Part shown: one piece after another, positions 44,819 to 53,695 of the stretch
Position numbering within the stretch: the first letter of the stretch is position 1
Layout of the letters: the number at the start of each line of letters is the position of its first letter
DNA from: Microbispora siamensis
GTDB taxonomy: Bacteria; Actinomycetota; Actinomycetes; Streptosporangiales; Streptosporangiaceae
Assembly: GCF_016863095.1 (NCBI RefSeq)
Contig: NZ_BOOF01000036.1
Location: 1-64,000 of the forward strand
Direction: 5' to 3'
DNA: 64,000 bases
Notes under the pieces: model-generated
Database searches by the model: none
What the model was told of the DNA's origin: nothing
What the model saw: the letters and a program-made list of their open reading frames with translations, nothing else
Made by a program: the position numbers and the translations under genes

Positions 44819-45786
44819 CGCCGCCTCCCCATGCCGACGCCGAGGATCCTGCCCAGGCCGACGAACCGGGCGGCGACCGCGAGAACGGCCAGCACCGCCA
44901 CGAACAGCAGGACCGCCATCGCCGCGCCGACGCCCGGCTTGAGGAACTGCTCGATCTGCTGCATGATCGCCTGCCCCACGTACACCTGGCGGGCGCCGCC
45001 GAGAAGCTGCGGCGTGATGTAGAAGCCCAGGGCGAGGACGAACACCAGGACGCCTCCGGCCACCGCGCCGGGCAGCGACAGCGGCAGGGTGATCCGCGCG
45101 AACACCCGCCACGGCCGCGCCCCCATCACCCGCGCGGCCCGCTCGACGTCGGGGTCGATCGAGCGGAGCTGGGCGAACAACGCGAGCACGGCGTACGGCA
45201 GGAGGACATGGACCATGCCGACGTAGACCGCGAAGGGTGTCCTGATCATGTGGATCGGCGCGGATATGAGGCCGAGCCAGTCGCGCAGCGCGGTGTTCAC
45301 GATGCCGGTGTCGTTCAGCACGATCTGCCAGGCGTAGGTGCGCACCAGCAGGCTGGTCCAGAAGGCCAGCATCAGCGCGACCATCAGGAAGGTGCGCAGC
45401 GCCGTCCCGGACCTGGCCATCGCATAGGCGTACGGGTATCCGATCAGCAGGCACAGCGCGGTGACCACCAGCGCCATCTCCAGGGTGTCCACCACGGAGC
45501 GCTGGTAGACGGAGCTGGTGAAGATCGCGGCGTAGTTCTGCGGCGAGGGGTCGGTCAGGCTCTTGACCACCACCACGGCCATCGGTACGACGAACGCGGC
45601 GACCACGAAGACCAGGCCGGGCAGGCCGGCGCCGCTCCAGAAGTCGGGCCGGGGGAGGCGCCAGGCGCGGGCCGGGCCCCCGCCTGGCCCGCCGCCGCGG
45701 CCGGCCCGGCCGTCCGAGCCGGCCGCGGGACTCGCCTGCGGGCCGGGGGACGACGTGCGGGATTGAATCTGGGAAAGTGCGCTCAC
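44815..45786 (-). CDS. ABC transporter permease, PotB-like
   Basis: This 323-residue membrane protein has a long polar glycine/proline-rich N-terminus (about 55 residues), six segments and the EAA loop ERAARVMGARPWRVFARITLP. I chose GTG 45786 because GAGGAG stands 5-6 nt before it. It is translationally coupled to the PotC-like gene. Confidence 0.93.
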   Translation of the reverse strand: MSALSQIQSRTSSPGPQASPAAGSDGRAGRGGGPGGGPARAWRLPRPDFWSGAGLPGLVFVVAAFVVPMAVVVVKSLTDPSPQNYAAIFTSSVYQRSVVDTLEMALVVTALCLLIGYPYAYAMARSGTALRTFLMVALMLAFWTSLLVRTYAWQIVLNDTGIVNTALRDWLGLISAPIHMIRTPFAVYVGMVHVLLPYAVLALFAQLRSIDPDVERAARVMGARPWRVFARITLPLSLPGAVAGGVLVFVLALGFYITPQLLGGARQVYVGQAIMQQIEQFLKPGVGAAMAVLLFVAVLAVLAVAARFVGLGRILGVGMGRRR

Positions 45787-45864
45787 TGTGCTCCTCGTTT
45801 CGCTCCGCGTTCCGCGTGCGAGCACGTTTCGCTCTCGGGCACGGTCAGGCCGCCGTCACGGTGG

Positions 45865-46935
45865 TCAGCCCGCCAGCCAAGCGGTGGTCTTCTCGATCGC
45901 CTTCTCCATGTTGGCGTTCCACCAGGCGGAGTCCATGACGATCGGAGCGTCCTCGCCCTCCAGCACGTGGGCGGTCGGGGCATCGGCGGCGTACGTGCCG
46001 GAAGCCGTGGCCTTGGGGTTGGCCGGGCCGTACGGGATGTACTGGGTGATCTTCCCGTTGTTGGCCGCCGAGGCGATGTAGGCGATGAGCTTCATCGCGT
46101 TCGCCTTGTCGGGGGCGCCCTTCGGCACGAAGAGGTAGTCGCACAGGTAGATCTGCTGGCCCCAGGTGTTGTCGATCGGCTGGCCCTCGTCCTTGGCCAG
46201 CTTGACGCGCCCGTTGTAGCAGTTGCCCATCACGGCCTCGCCGGAGGAGACCAGGTTGATGCACTCCGCGGCGTCCTTGAAGACGATCAGGTCGTCCCTG
46301 ATCGGCTCCAGCAGCTTCAGCGCGCGGTCGACGTCGAGCGGGTAGAGCTTGTCGCGGGGCACGCCGTTCGCCATCAGCGCCGCCTCCAGGATGCCCTGGA
46401 AGCCCGCGGTGCCGTCGATGGCCCGCTTGCCGGGATACTTCGCGGTGTTGAAGAAGTCGGCGTAGTTCCTGGGCGGGTTGGCCCCGAACTTATCGGTGTT
46501 GTAGGCGAGCACGATCGAGAAGACGAACAGCGGCACGCCCTGCTTGTAGACCTTGAACGGCCCGTTCGCGTAGTCACCGCAGGAGACGACCGAGCAGTCG
46601 ATGTCCTCCAGGCGCGGGTTGCCCTCCAACCCGAAGTCGGCGCCGCCCTGGGCGATGTCCCAGGTCACGTTCTTGGCGTCGACCATCTGCTGGATCTTGG
46701 CGTACGTCACGGGGTTGTCCTGGACAACGCCGACGCCGCTCTCCTTGCCGAACGGGTCGAGCCACGCCTTGGCGATGGCCTCCTGGCCCGTGCCGCCGAA
46801 GCCGGCGTAGGTGACGGAACCGGTGTCGCCGGACGCCCCGGCGTCGCCGCTCCCGCTCCCTCCGCCGCAGGCGGCGGTGAGGGTGAGGGCCAGCGCCAGC
46901 GAGGTGACGGCCCACAAAGTGCGTGAAACCTTCAC
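45865..46935 (-). CDS. ABC transporter substrate-binding lipoprotein, PotD-like
   Basis: This 356-residue family-8-type binding protein has a signal peptide and lipobox ending TAAC (C23). The mature part has VTYAGFGGTGQE, VLAYNTDKFG and YFFNTAKYPGKRA-like elements of spermidine/putrescine and related cation binders. It has two cysteines (CSVVSCGDY) near the middle, likely a disulfide. It is the first gene of the four-gene importer set. Its neighbours (TPP decarboxylase, aldehyde dehydrogenase) favour an amine or guanidino ligand. Confidence 0.92.
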   Translation of the reverse strand: MKVSRTLWAVTSLALALTLTAACGGGSGSGDAGASGDTGSVTYAGFGGTGQEAIAKAWLDPFGKESGVGVVQDNPVTYAKIQQMVDAKNVTWDIAQGGADFGLEGNPRLEDIDCSVVSCGDYANGPFKVYKQGVPLFVFSIVLAYNTDKFGANPPRNYADFFNTAKYPGKRAIDGTAGFQGILEAALMANGVPRDKLYPLDVDRALKLLEPIRDDLIVFKDAAECINLVSSGEAVMGNCYNGRVKLAKDEGQPIDNTWGQQIYLCDYLFVPKGAPDKANAMKLIAYIASAANNGKITQYIPYGPANPKATASGTYAADAPTAHVLEGEDAPIVMDSAWWNANMEKAIEKTTAWLAG

Positions 46936-47056
46936 GTTCTCACTTACCTTTCCTTTTCTGGGTTGGTCGTCCGACCGGCCGGGCGCCGGATCGCCGGCCC
47001 CCTCCCGCGGCCCGGCCCGGTCCGGGCGGACGTGTCCGGTGCGCGGCGGCAGCCGC

Positions 47057-48484
47057 TCACCGCTCCCCGGTGAAGCTCATGACGTGCTTGATGCGCGTGT
47101 AGTCGTCGAACCCGTAGGCCGACATGTCCTTGCCGTAGCCCGAGTGCTTGAAGCCCCCGTGCGGCATCTCGGAGACCAGCGTCATGTGGGTGTTGAGCCA
47201 CACGGCCCCGAAGTCGAGGCGGGCGGCGACGCGCAGCGCGCGGGCGTTGTCCCGCGTCCACACACTGGAGGCCAGGCCGTACGCCGTGTCGTTGGCGAGC
47301 GCCACGGCCTCCTCCTCGGCGGCGAAGGGCTGCACGGTCACCACCGGCCCGAAGATCTCCTCGCGCACCACCTCGTCGGCCTGCCGCACGCCGGCGACGA
47401 CGGTGGGGGCGAAGAAGTAGCCGGTGCCGCCCGCGCGTGCCCCGCCGGTCGTCACGGTGGCGTGCGCCGGGAGCCGTTCCACGAATCCGGACACCCGCCT
47501 GAGCTGGCTCGCGTTGTTGAGCGGGCCGATCGCCGCCTCCGGGTCGTCCGGCGGCCCGACACGGACGGCCGCAGCGGCGGCGGTCAGCTCCGCCACGAAC
47601 TCGTCGTGCACGCTCTCGTGCACCAGCACCCGGGTGGCCGCGGTGCAGTCCTGGCCCGCGTTCGCGTACCCGGCCTCGGCGACCGTGCGGACGGCGACGT
47701 CCAGCTCGGCGTCGGGGAAGACCAGCACCGGCGCCTTGCCGCCGAGCTCCAGGTGGAGGCGCTTGAGCGACGCCGACGCCGCGACGGCCACCTCAGTCCC
47801 GGCCCTGACCGACCCGGTGATGGACACCATCTGCGGGATCCCGTGGGAGACCAGGGCGCGCCCGGTGTCTCGGTCGCCGCACACCACGTTGACGACGCCG
47901 GACGGCAGAACTCCGGACGCGATCTCGGCGAGCAGCACCGTGGTGAGGGGCGTGGTGTCGCCGGGTTTCAGCACCACCGTGTTGCCCGCCGCCAGCGCCG
48001 GGGCGATCTTCCAGACCGCCATCATCAGCGGGTAGTTCCACGGCGTCACCTGGGCGCACACCCCCACCGGCTCGCGCCGGATCATCGAGGTGTGGTCGTC
48101 GAGGTACTCCCCCGCCGACCTGCCCTCCAGGAGGCGGGCGGCGCCGGCGAAGAACCGCAGCACGTCCACGCACTCGGCCACCTCGGCCCCCGACGCGGCC
48201 ATCGGCTTGCCGGTGTTCGCCGACTCGGCCCGCGCCAGTTCCCCGGCTCGGGCCGCGACCGCGTCGGCCAGCCGCAGCAGCAGCTCCTGCCGGACGCGCG
48301 GTGTGGTCCGCCGCCATCCGGCGAAGGCCCGCCCGGCCGCCCGGCAGGCGGCGTCGACGTCCACGGCTGCGGACAGCGGGGCGGTCGCGATCACTTTCTC
48401 GGTGCTCGGGTCCACCACGTCGGACGTGCGCCCGTCGGCGGCGTCCCGCCACCGTCCGTCGATCATGTTCTGTACAGCCCTCAC
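47057..48484 (-). CDS. Aldehyde dehydrogenase, gamma-aminobutyraldehyde/betaine-aldehyde type
   Basis: This 475-residue ALDH has VTPWNYPLMM, the NAD motif GSVRAGTEV, the base glutamate in HLELGGKAPV and the catalytic cysteine in NAGQDCTAATR. The AGQDC form of the active site and the C-terminal HGGFKHSGYGKDMS block are typical of amino- and betaine-aldehyde dehydrogenases. The GTG start overlaps the stop of the TPP enzyme (GTGA), so an aldehyde made by that decarboxylase is the likely substrate. Confidence 0.93.
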   Translation of the reverse strand: MRAVQNMIDGRWRDAADGRTSDVVDPSTEKVIATAPLSAAVDVDAACRAAGRAFAGWRRTTPRVRQELLLRLADAVAARAGELARAESANTGKPMAASGAEVAECVDVLRFFAGAARLLEGRSAGEYLDDHTSMIRREPVGVCAQVTPWNYPLMMAVWKIAPALAAGNTVVLKPGDTTPLTTVLLAEIASGVLPSGVVNVVCGDRDTGRALVSHGIPQMVSITGSVRAGTEVAVAASASLKRLHLELGGKAPVLVFPDAELDVAVRTVAEAGYANAGQDCTAATRVLVHESVHDEFVAELTAAAAAVRVGPPDDPEAAIGPLNNASQLRRVSGFVERLPAHATVTTGGARAGGTGYFFAPTVVAGVRQADEVVREEIFGPVVTVQPFAAEEEAVALANDTAYGLASSVWTRDNARALRVAARLDFGAVWLNTHMTLVSEMPHGGFKHSGYGKDMSAYGFDDYTRIKHVMSFTGER

Positions 48485-50091
48485 GGTCCCACCTCCCAGA
48501 CGATCACGGTCGGCCGTGCGGCCGTCAGCGCGGCGGCGGCCTGCTTGGCCGCCTCGGCGGCGTTCGTCACGCGGACGCCGTGGCAGCCCATGGCCTGCGC
48601 GAGCGCCGCGAAGTCGGGGCGGGCCAGATCCACCGCGTACGGTGCGATGTCGCGGTCGAGCATGTTCTGCCGGATCTCGCCGAAGCCGTGGTTGTCGAGG
48701 ATCACCACCGGCAGCGGCAGCCCCAGCTCGGCGCCGGTGACCAGTTCCTGGGCGCTGAACATGAACGCGCCGTCTCCGAGTAGGGCCACCACCGGCCGCG
48801 CCGGCTCCGCGAGCCGCGCCCCGATCGCCGCCGGCAGGCCGTACCCGAGGGTGGAGTAGCCGACCGGCACCAGATAGCGGCGCGGCTCGGACAGCGGCCA
48901 GAACGGCGCGGTGCCCAGGTAGGAGACCTGAGAGCTGTCACCCACCACGACGACGTCGCCGGGCAGCTCGGCCCGCAGCGCGTCCTGCGCCTCGCGCCAC
49001 CGGTCGCCGCGCTCCACGGCCTGCTCCAGGCACCCGGCCCGGGCTTCGGCCGCCCGCCGTTCCCCGGCGCGTTCCGTTCCGGCGAGGCCGGCCGGGACAG
49101 CGGACGCGGCGAGCCCGGCCGCCAGCGCGGCCAGCGCCTCCCGGGCGTCGGCGTGCACCGGCAGCGTGGCGCGGAGGTTCTTGTGCAGCTGGGCCGGATC
49201 GAGATCGACCCGGATGACGGCGCCGCGCGGCGCCAGGCGGTCCGGCAGTTCGGCGTCGCCGAGTTCGCTGCCGACCACGAGCAGGACGTCGGCGTCCTCC
49301 ATCAGCTTCCGGGCGGCGGCGAAGCCGAGGAAGGGGCCGACGGCCAGCGGATGGTCCTCGTCGAGCACCCCCTTGCCCGCGGTGGTGGTGACCACGGGCG
49401 CGCCGAGCGCCTCGGCGACCACCCGCAGGGGCGCGGCGCCGCCGAGCGAGCCTCCCCCGGCGACGATCACGGGGGATCCGGCCCGCGTGAGCAGGCCGAG
49501 GGCCTCCGCCACCGCGGCCGGGGACGGCGCCGGCGGGTGCGGCGCGCGCCACGGACCCGGCACGTCGCCGTCCCAGGGCGCCTCCAGCACGTCCAGCGGC
49601 ACCTCGATGTGCACAGGACGCGGGCGCTCGGCCGCCCAGCGCGCGAAGGTCTCGTGGACGGCGTCGACGGCCTGCGCCGGGGTGCCGGGCCGGACGCTGC
49701 GCGCCACCGCGGCGTCAGCGGCGGCCCGTTGGTCCTTCATCTCGTGCAGCCACCCGTAGTCGGCGCGTTCCCTGCCGGTCGGCACACCGGGCGACAGCAC
49801 CAGGAGCGGGACGGAGTCGGCGTAGGCCGTGCCCATCGCGGCCATGGCGTTCATCAGGCCGGGCCCGCTGGTGGTGACGACGAGCCCCGGGCGGCCGGTG
49901 ACACGGGCGTACCCGTCCGCGGCGTACCCCGCGCCCTGCTCGTGCCGGGTCACGACGTGGCGGATCCCGCTCGCCGCCATGCCACGGTACAACTCCAGGT
50001 TGTGCGTGCCGGGGATGCCGAAGGCGAGGGCGGCCCCGTTGGCGGCGAGCGCCTCTGCAATGGCGGTTCCGGTCGTGCGTCGCGTGCTCAT
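48481..50091 (-). CDS. Thiamine-diphosphate-dependent 2-oxoacid decarboxylase (acetolactate-synthase-like)
   Basis: This 536-residue TPP enzyme has the cofactor-activating glutamate in VTRHEQGAGYAADGYAR and the Mg-diphosphate motif GDGAFMFSAQE...VVILDN. Size and fold are those of benzoylformate/5-guanidino-2-oxopentanoate decarboxylases and acetolactate-synthase-like proteins. There is no FAD-type small subunit gene. Direct coupling to an amino-aldehyde-type ALDH and a PotABCD-like importer makes a 2-oxoacid decarboxylase acting on a guanidino or amino acid carbon skeleton (AruI-like) the best guess. ATG 50091 is chosen over upstream shadow frame. Confidence 0.85.
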   Translation of the reverse strand: MSTRRTTGTAIAEALAANGAALAFGIPGTHNLELYRGMAASGIRHVVTRHEQGAGYAADGYARVTGRPGLVVTTSGPGLMNAMAAMGTAYADSVPLLVLSPGVPTGRERADYGWLHEMKDQRAAADAAVARSVRPGTPAQAVDAVHETFARWAAERPRPVHIEVPLDVLEAPWDGDVPGPWRAPHPPAPSPAAVAEALGLLTRAGSPVIVAGGGSLGGAAPLRVVAEALGAPVVTTTAGKGVLDEDHPLAVGPFLGFAAARKLMEDADVLLVVGSELGDAELPDRLAPRGAVIRVDLDPAQLHKNLRATLPVHADAREALAALAAGLAASAVPAGLAGTERAGERRAAEARAGCLEQAVERGDRWREAQDALRAELPGDVVVVGDSSQVSYLGTAPFWPLSEPRRYLVPVGYSTLGYGLPAAIGARLAEPARPVVALLGDGAFMFSAQELVTGAELGLPLPVVILDNHGFGEIRQNMLDRDIAPYAVDLARPDFAALAQAMGCHGVRVTNAAEAAKQAAAALTAARPTVIVWEVGP

Positions 50092-50313
50092 GCGTCCGGC
50101 TCCGCGAAGCTGCGGCGGGCCGGGGCGGGCGTGGTCTGGCGCCATCGGTCTCTCCCGGTGGTGTGCGGCGGGCGACACGACCAGGACACGCCGCGCGGAT
50201 TTCGGTTGAGCATCATCTCGGGTTTCCAAACGATAAATTTAACGATTTAGGGATCTTGACTACGTGTTTTTGACGATCTAGGCCACATATGGCGCGTGAA
50301 TGTGAAAGTGCGC
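50092..50313 (-). promoter_or_regulatory. Promoter region of the TPP-enzyme/ALDH operon
   Basis: This 222-bp gap has an AT-rich core around 50225-50275 with three copies of ACGAT (50230-50234, 50242-50246, 50273-50277); the first two flank AAATTTA. It lies upstream of the minus-strand decarboxylase gene. GACGAT also forms the arms of the inverted repeat at 21757-21773. Confidence 0.45.
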
Positions 50314-51336
50314 CTAATCGGGCGTGCCGGGGCACTCCGGAGCACGGTTCTCGGGACTCCAGTTCGCGAGGGCCCACTCCCGGTACTCGTCCACCTGCCG
50401 CTGCAGGTCACGCGGTCGCCATCCCAGCTGCCGCGCCGCCCTCCGTACGCTGTAGGTCCCGTCTTTGCCCGAACGCAGTGCGGGGTCGGCGTCGGCGACC
50501 GCCCGCTCCCGGTCGGCGGCCAGTTCGACGCCGAACAGCTCGGCCAGCCGCGGCACCGGGACGCTGACCCCGCCGGCCAGGTTGAACGCCACGCTGCCCA
50601 CGTCCGGCCCGCTGCACAGCAGGTCGAGCGCGGCGGCGACGTCGACCGCGCTGATCCAGTCACCGGCCGCCAGGAGCGTCCTGGGTGTCACCGCCAGCGG
50701 CGTCCCGGCGACGAGGGACCGCGCCAGGTGGTACGGCAGGGACATCAAGGTCCGCGAGGAGGTGGGCCGCTCCATCGGGCCGAACACCTTGGTGCAGCGC
50801 ACGATCGGCACGCTGATGCCGTAGAGGGCGGCGAACCTCCTGGCCACCATCTCGGCGGCCACCTTGCTGACGCCATACATCTCGTCGGGCTCCAGGGGTG
50901 TGTCCTCGTCCTGCGGCTCCGTCCGCCCGGGGTCGCCCGCGCCGTACACGGCCGCGCTGCTGACGTGGACGACCCGGCCGACCGAACCGGCGCGGCGGGC
51001 TGCGTCCAGGACGGTGGCGGTGCCCATGACGTTGACGTCCAGGAACCGCCCGGGGTCCTCCAGCTCCCACTCGGGCACCAGGGTCACGGTGGCGCCGTGC
51101 ACCACCGTCTCGGGCCGGTGGCGGGCGAACAGTGTCGCGACGCGGGCGCGGTCGCGCACGTCGCAGCGCTCGAAGTCCACCCGGCCGGCCACGTCCGCCA
51201 GGTGGCTCGACCAAGCCTCGTCCGGTTCGCCCACATCGAGGGCCAGCACCCGCGCCTCCTCGTGGTCACGCAGGAAGCACCGGATGAACACGCTCATCAC
51301 GAAGCCGCAGGCTCCGGTCACCAGGACACGCATCAC
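50314..51336 (-). CDS. NAD-dependent epimerase/dehydratase family protein
   Basis: This 340-residue extended SDR has a catalytic SSAAVYG serine and YGVSK. The N-terminal cofactor loop reads LVTGACGFVMS, so the third glycine of the usual TGGxGxxG is replaced by methionine, which is unusual and may change cofactor handling. Start is the GTG at 51336 or the next ATG at 51333. It follows the PuuE-like gene by 9 bp and is third in an operon with two hydrolases. The substrate is unlikely to be a nucleotide sugar given that context, but this is inference. Confidence 0.85.
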   Translation of the reverse strand: MMRVLVTGACGFVMSVFIRCFLRDHEEARVLALDVGEPDEAWSSHLADVAGRVDFERCDVRDRARVATLFARHRPETVVHGATVTLVPEWELEDPGRFLDVNVMGTATVLDAARRAGSVGRVVHVSSAAVYGAGDPGRTEPQDEDTPLEPDEMYGVSKVAAEMVARRFAALYGISVPIVRCTKVFGPMERPTSSRTLMSLPYHLARSLVAGTPLAVTPRTLLAAGDWISAVDVAAALDLLCSGPDVGSVAFNLAGGVSVPVPRLAELFGVELAADRERAVADADPALRSGKDGTYSVRRAARQLGWRPRDLQRQVDEYREWALANWSPENRAPECPGTPD

Positions 51337-51345
51337 CCGTCCCCC

Positions 51346-52254
51346 TCAGGACGCGCGCGCCGGGCCGGCGGGATGCGTCGCGTGCCAGTGCCGGGCGATG
51401 TCGACGCGGCGGGTCACCCACACGTCGTCCGCCTCGGCGGCGTAGTCGAGGAAACGCACCAGGTCGGCGGCGCGGCCGGGGCGGCCGGCGATGCGCGTGT
51501 GCAGTCCGACGCTCATCATCTTCGGCCGGTCGCCCCCCTCTTCGCGGAGCAGGTCGAGGGCCCGGCGCAGATAGGCGGAGAAGCTCTCCGACTGGAAGCC
51601 GTAGGTGTTCAGGTAGCGGCCGTCGTTGTTGTCCAGGGTGTACGGGACGACCAGGTGCGCCCGGTCGCCGACGTGCTCCCAATAGGGCAGGTCGTCGGCG
51701 AAGGAGTCCGAGTCGTACAGGAACCCTCCCTCCTCCACCACCAGATGCCGGGTGTGCGGGCTCATCCTGCCGGTGTACCAGCCCTCGGGCCTGTCGCCGG
51801 TGACCCTGGTGTGCAGGTCGATCGCCCGGCGGATGTGCTCCCGCTCAAGCTCGGCCGGCATCTCCGCGTAGTCGATCCAGCGCAGGCCGTGGCAGGCTAT
51901 CTCCCACTCCGCCTCCCGCATGGCGGCTACCGCCTCGGGGTTGCGCTGCAGGGCCTCGGCGATGCCGAAGACCGTGACCGGCAGCCCACGCTCGGTGAAC
52001 AGCCGGTGCAGCCGCCAGAACCCGGCGCGGCTGCCGTACTCGTACTGCGACTCGACGTTGAGGTTGCGGATGTTGGGGAACTCCCGCGTCGGCTCCTCGG
52101 TCAGGAACGCCTCCGAGCACCGGTCCCCGTGCAGGACAGAACGCTCGCCGCCCTCCTCGTAGTTGACGACGAACTGCAGGGCGACCTTCGCGCCGCCCGG
52201 CCAGCCGGCGTGCGGCGGGCGCCGGCCGTATCCCTTGAGGTCTCGTGGGTACAT
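51346..52254 (-). CDS. PuuE-like polysaccharide-deacetylase-fold hydrolase
   Basis: This 302-residue protein has VVNYEEGGERS and CHGLRWIDYAEMP, the hallmark motifs of cofactor-free PuuE allantoinases and relatives. It also has EWEIACHG and WYTGRMSP. No signal peptide is present. It would open a cyclic ureide ring or a related cyclic amide. It lies between an amidohydrolase and an epimerase in one operon. A more distant deacetylase-fold protein pairs with another amidohydrolase at 27383-29704. Confidence 0.88.
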   Translation of the reverse strand: MYPRDLKGYGRRPPHAGWPGGAKVALQFVVNYEEGGERSVLHGDRCSEAFLTEEPTREFPNIRNLNVESQYEYGSRAGFWRLHRLFTERGLPVTVFGIAEALQRNPEAVAAMREAEWEIACHGLRWIDYAEMPAELEREHIRRAIDLHTRVTGDRPEGWYTGRMSPHTRHLVVEEGGFLYDSDSFADDLPYWEHVGDRAHLVVPYTLDNNDGRYLNTYGFQSESFSAYLRRALDLLREEGGDRPKMMSVGLHTRIAGRPGRAADLVRFLDYAAEADDVWVTRRVDIARHWHATHPAGPARAS

Positions 52255-52318
52255 GGGGTTCTGCTCACCTCTCGACGTGGGTGGTTCGGGGGGCGTCAGG
52301 GCGACGTACGGTCACGTC

Positions 52319-53695
52319 TCAGCAGTCGGGAACGGAGGCGGCGCGGCGGGCCGGCAGGAGCGGGACCACGCCGGTGTCCGCGCCCGAGTCGGCGACGAGC
52401 GGGGCGACAAGCCGGCCGCTCTGGTAGACGGCCCGCACGTCCCACAGCCGGGAGACGTCGCGGGTGGCGTCGCCGCCGACCACGAGCAGGTCGGCGAGGC
52501 GGCCGGGCGCGAGGGTGCCCACCTGGTCGGCGATGCCGCACGCCTCGGCGGCGACCGCGGTCGCCGCGCGGATGGCCGCGAGCGGCGACATGCCGGCCGC
52601 CACGGCCAGCTCGATGCCGTGCTGCAGTCCGCCGAAGGCGACGTCGTACGGACCGGCGTCGCTGCTGATCGCGATGCGCGGCCCCAGGCCGTCGGCCAGC
52701 ATCGACGACAGGATGCCGAGCTTCATGTCGAAGTACGCCTCGATGGCGGAGACCCGGCCCTTCTCCACGTCGCCGAGCGGGCCGTGCTCGGCCCGCCGGC
52801 GCAGCTCCACAAGCGTCTCCCAGCCGCCGGTCTGGGCCGTGAAGCTGATGAAGGTGCCCGCGTCGTGCACCGTCTGGGCGACCGCCGGGTCGTAGACCAT
52901 GCGGCCGCTGGAGGCGACGCCACCGCCGAACTCCATCATCTCGCCCGGCACGAGGAATTCGCCGTGCTCGATGCAGTCGAGGCCGGCCTCGACCGCGTTG
53001 ACCATCGAGGACGTGGCCCGGCAGTGAGCGGTGGTCAACCGGCCCAGGCCGTGCGCCGTCTCGACGGCGACGCGCATCTCGGCGGCGGTGTAGGAGGAGT
53101 AGTAGGGGATGTTGCCCGCGGTCGCCCCGCCGGAGGCCATGATCTTGATGTGGTCGGCCCCCTCGGCCACAAGGCGGCGTACGGCCGCGCGGATCTGGTC
53201 GGCCCCGTCCGCGACCCCGTTACACCAGTAGAAGTGCCCGTACGAATGGGTGATGGGGCGGCCTGCAAGCAGCATCCGGGGGCCTCTGACATAGCCCCGC
53301 TCGACCGCCTCCCGCACCTCGAACACGATGCGGTTGCGCCCGCCGTTGTCCCGGATCGTGGTGACGCCGGAGGCGAGGTGCCGCTGCAGGTTGCTGACGG
53401 CGATCAGTGCCATCATCTCGTCCGAGTCGAGAACCTGCTGTTCGTACGGGGTGCCGTCCCCGGTCAGCGTGATGTGGCAGTGCGCGTCGACGAGACCGGG
53501 GACGACGGTGGCGTCCCCGTAGTCGATCACGCGCACGCCGGGCCGGGCGAGGTCCTCGGCGGCGTCCGCGGCCGCGCACACCCGCACGACACGGTCTCCC
53601 CGCACCTCGATCACCGCGTCGTGCAGGACGTCGTCGCCGAGGGCGGGATACACCCGCGCCGCCCGGAGAAAGCGCTGGTCCGAGCTGAGGTTCAC
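52319..53695 (-). CDS. Imidazolonepropionase/prolidase-type amidohydrolase
   Basis: This 458-residue amidohydrolase has HxH in VDAHCHITLTG, the lysine-bearing HIKIMASGGA, histidines in TTAHCRATSS and DCIEHGEF, and the aspartate in ISSDAGPYD. The set is typical of the family that includes Sgx9260-type carboxypeptidases and imidazolonepropionase. GTG 53695 follows AAAGGAA; upstream codons are proline-arginine shadow. It is the first gene of the minus-strand operon and faces an SDR across a 516-bp regulatory region. Confidence 0.87.
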   Translation of the reverse strand: MNLSSDQRFLRAARVYPALGDDVLHDAVIEVRGDRVVRVCAAADAAEDLARPGVRVIDYGDATVVPGLVDAHCHITLTGDGTPYEQQVLDSDEMMALIAVSNLQRHLASGVTTIRDNGGRNRIVFEVREAVERGYVRGPRMLLAGRPITHSYGHFYWCNGVADGADQIRAAVRRLVAEGADHIKIMASGGATAGNIPYYSSYTAAEMRVAVETAHGLGRLTTAHCRATSSMVNAVEAGLDCIEHGEFLVPGEMMEFGGGVASSGRMVYDPAVAQTVHDAGTFISFTAQTGGWETLVELRRRAEHGPLGDVEKGRVSAIEAYFDMKLGILSSMLADGLGPRIAISSDAGPYDVAFGGLQHGIELAVAAGMSPLAAIRAATAVAAEACGIADQVGTLAPGRLADLLVVGGDATRDVSRLWDVRAVYQSGRLVAPLVADSGADTGVVPLLPARRAASVPDC

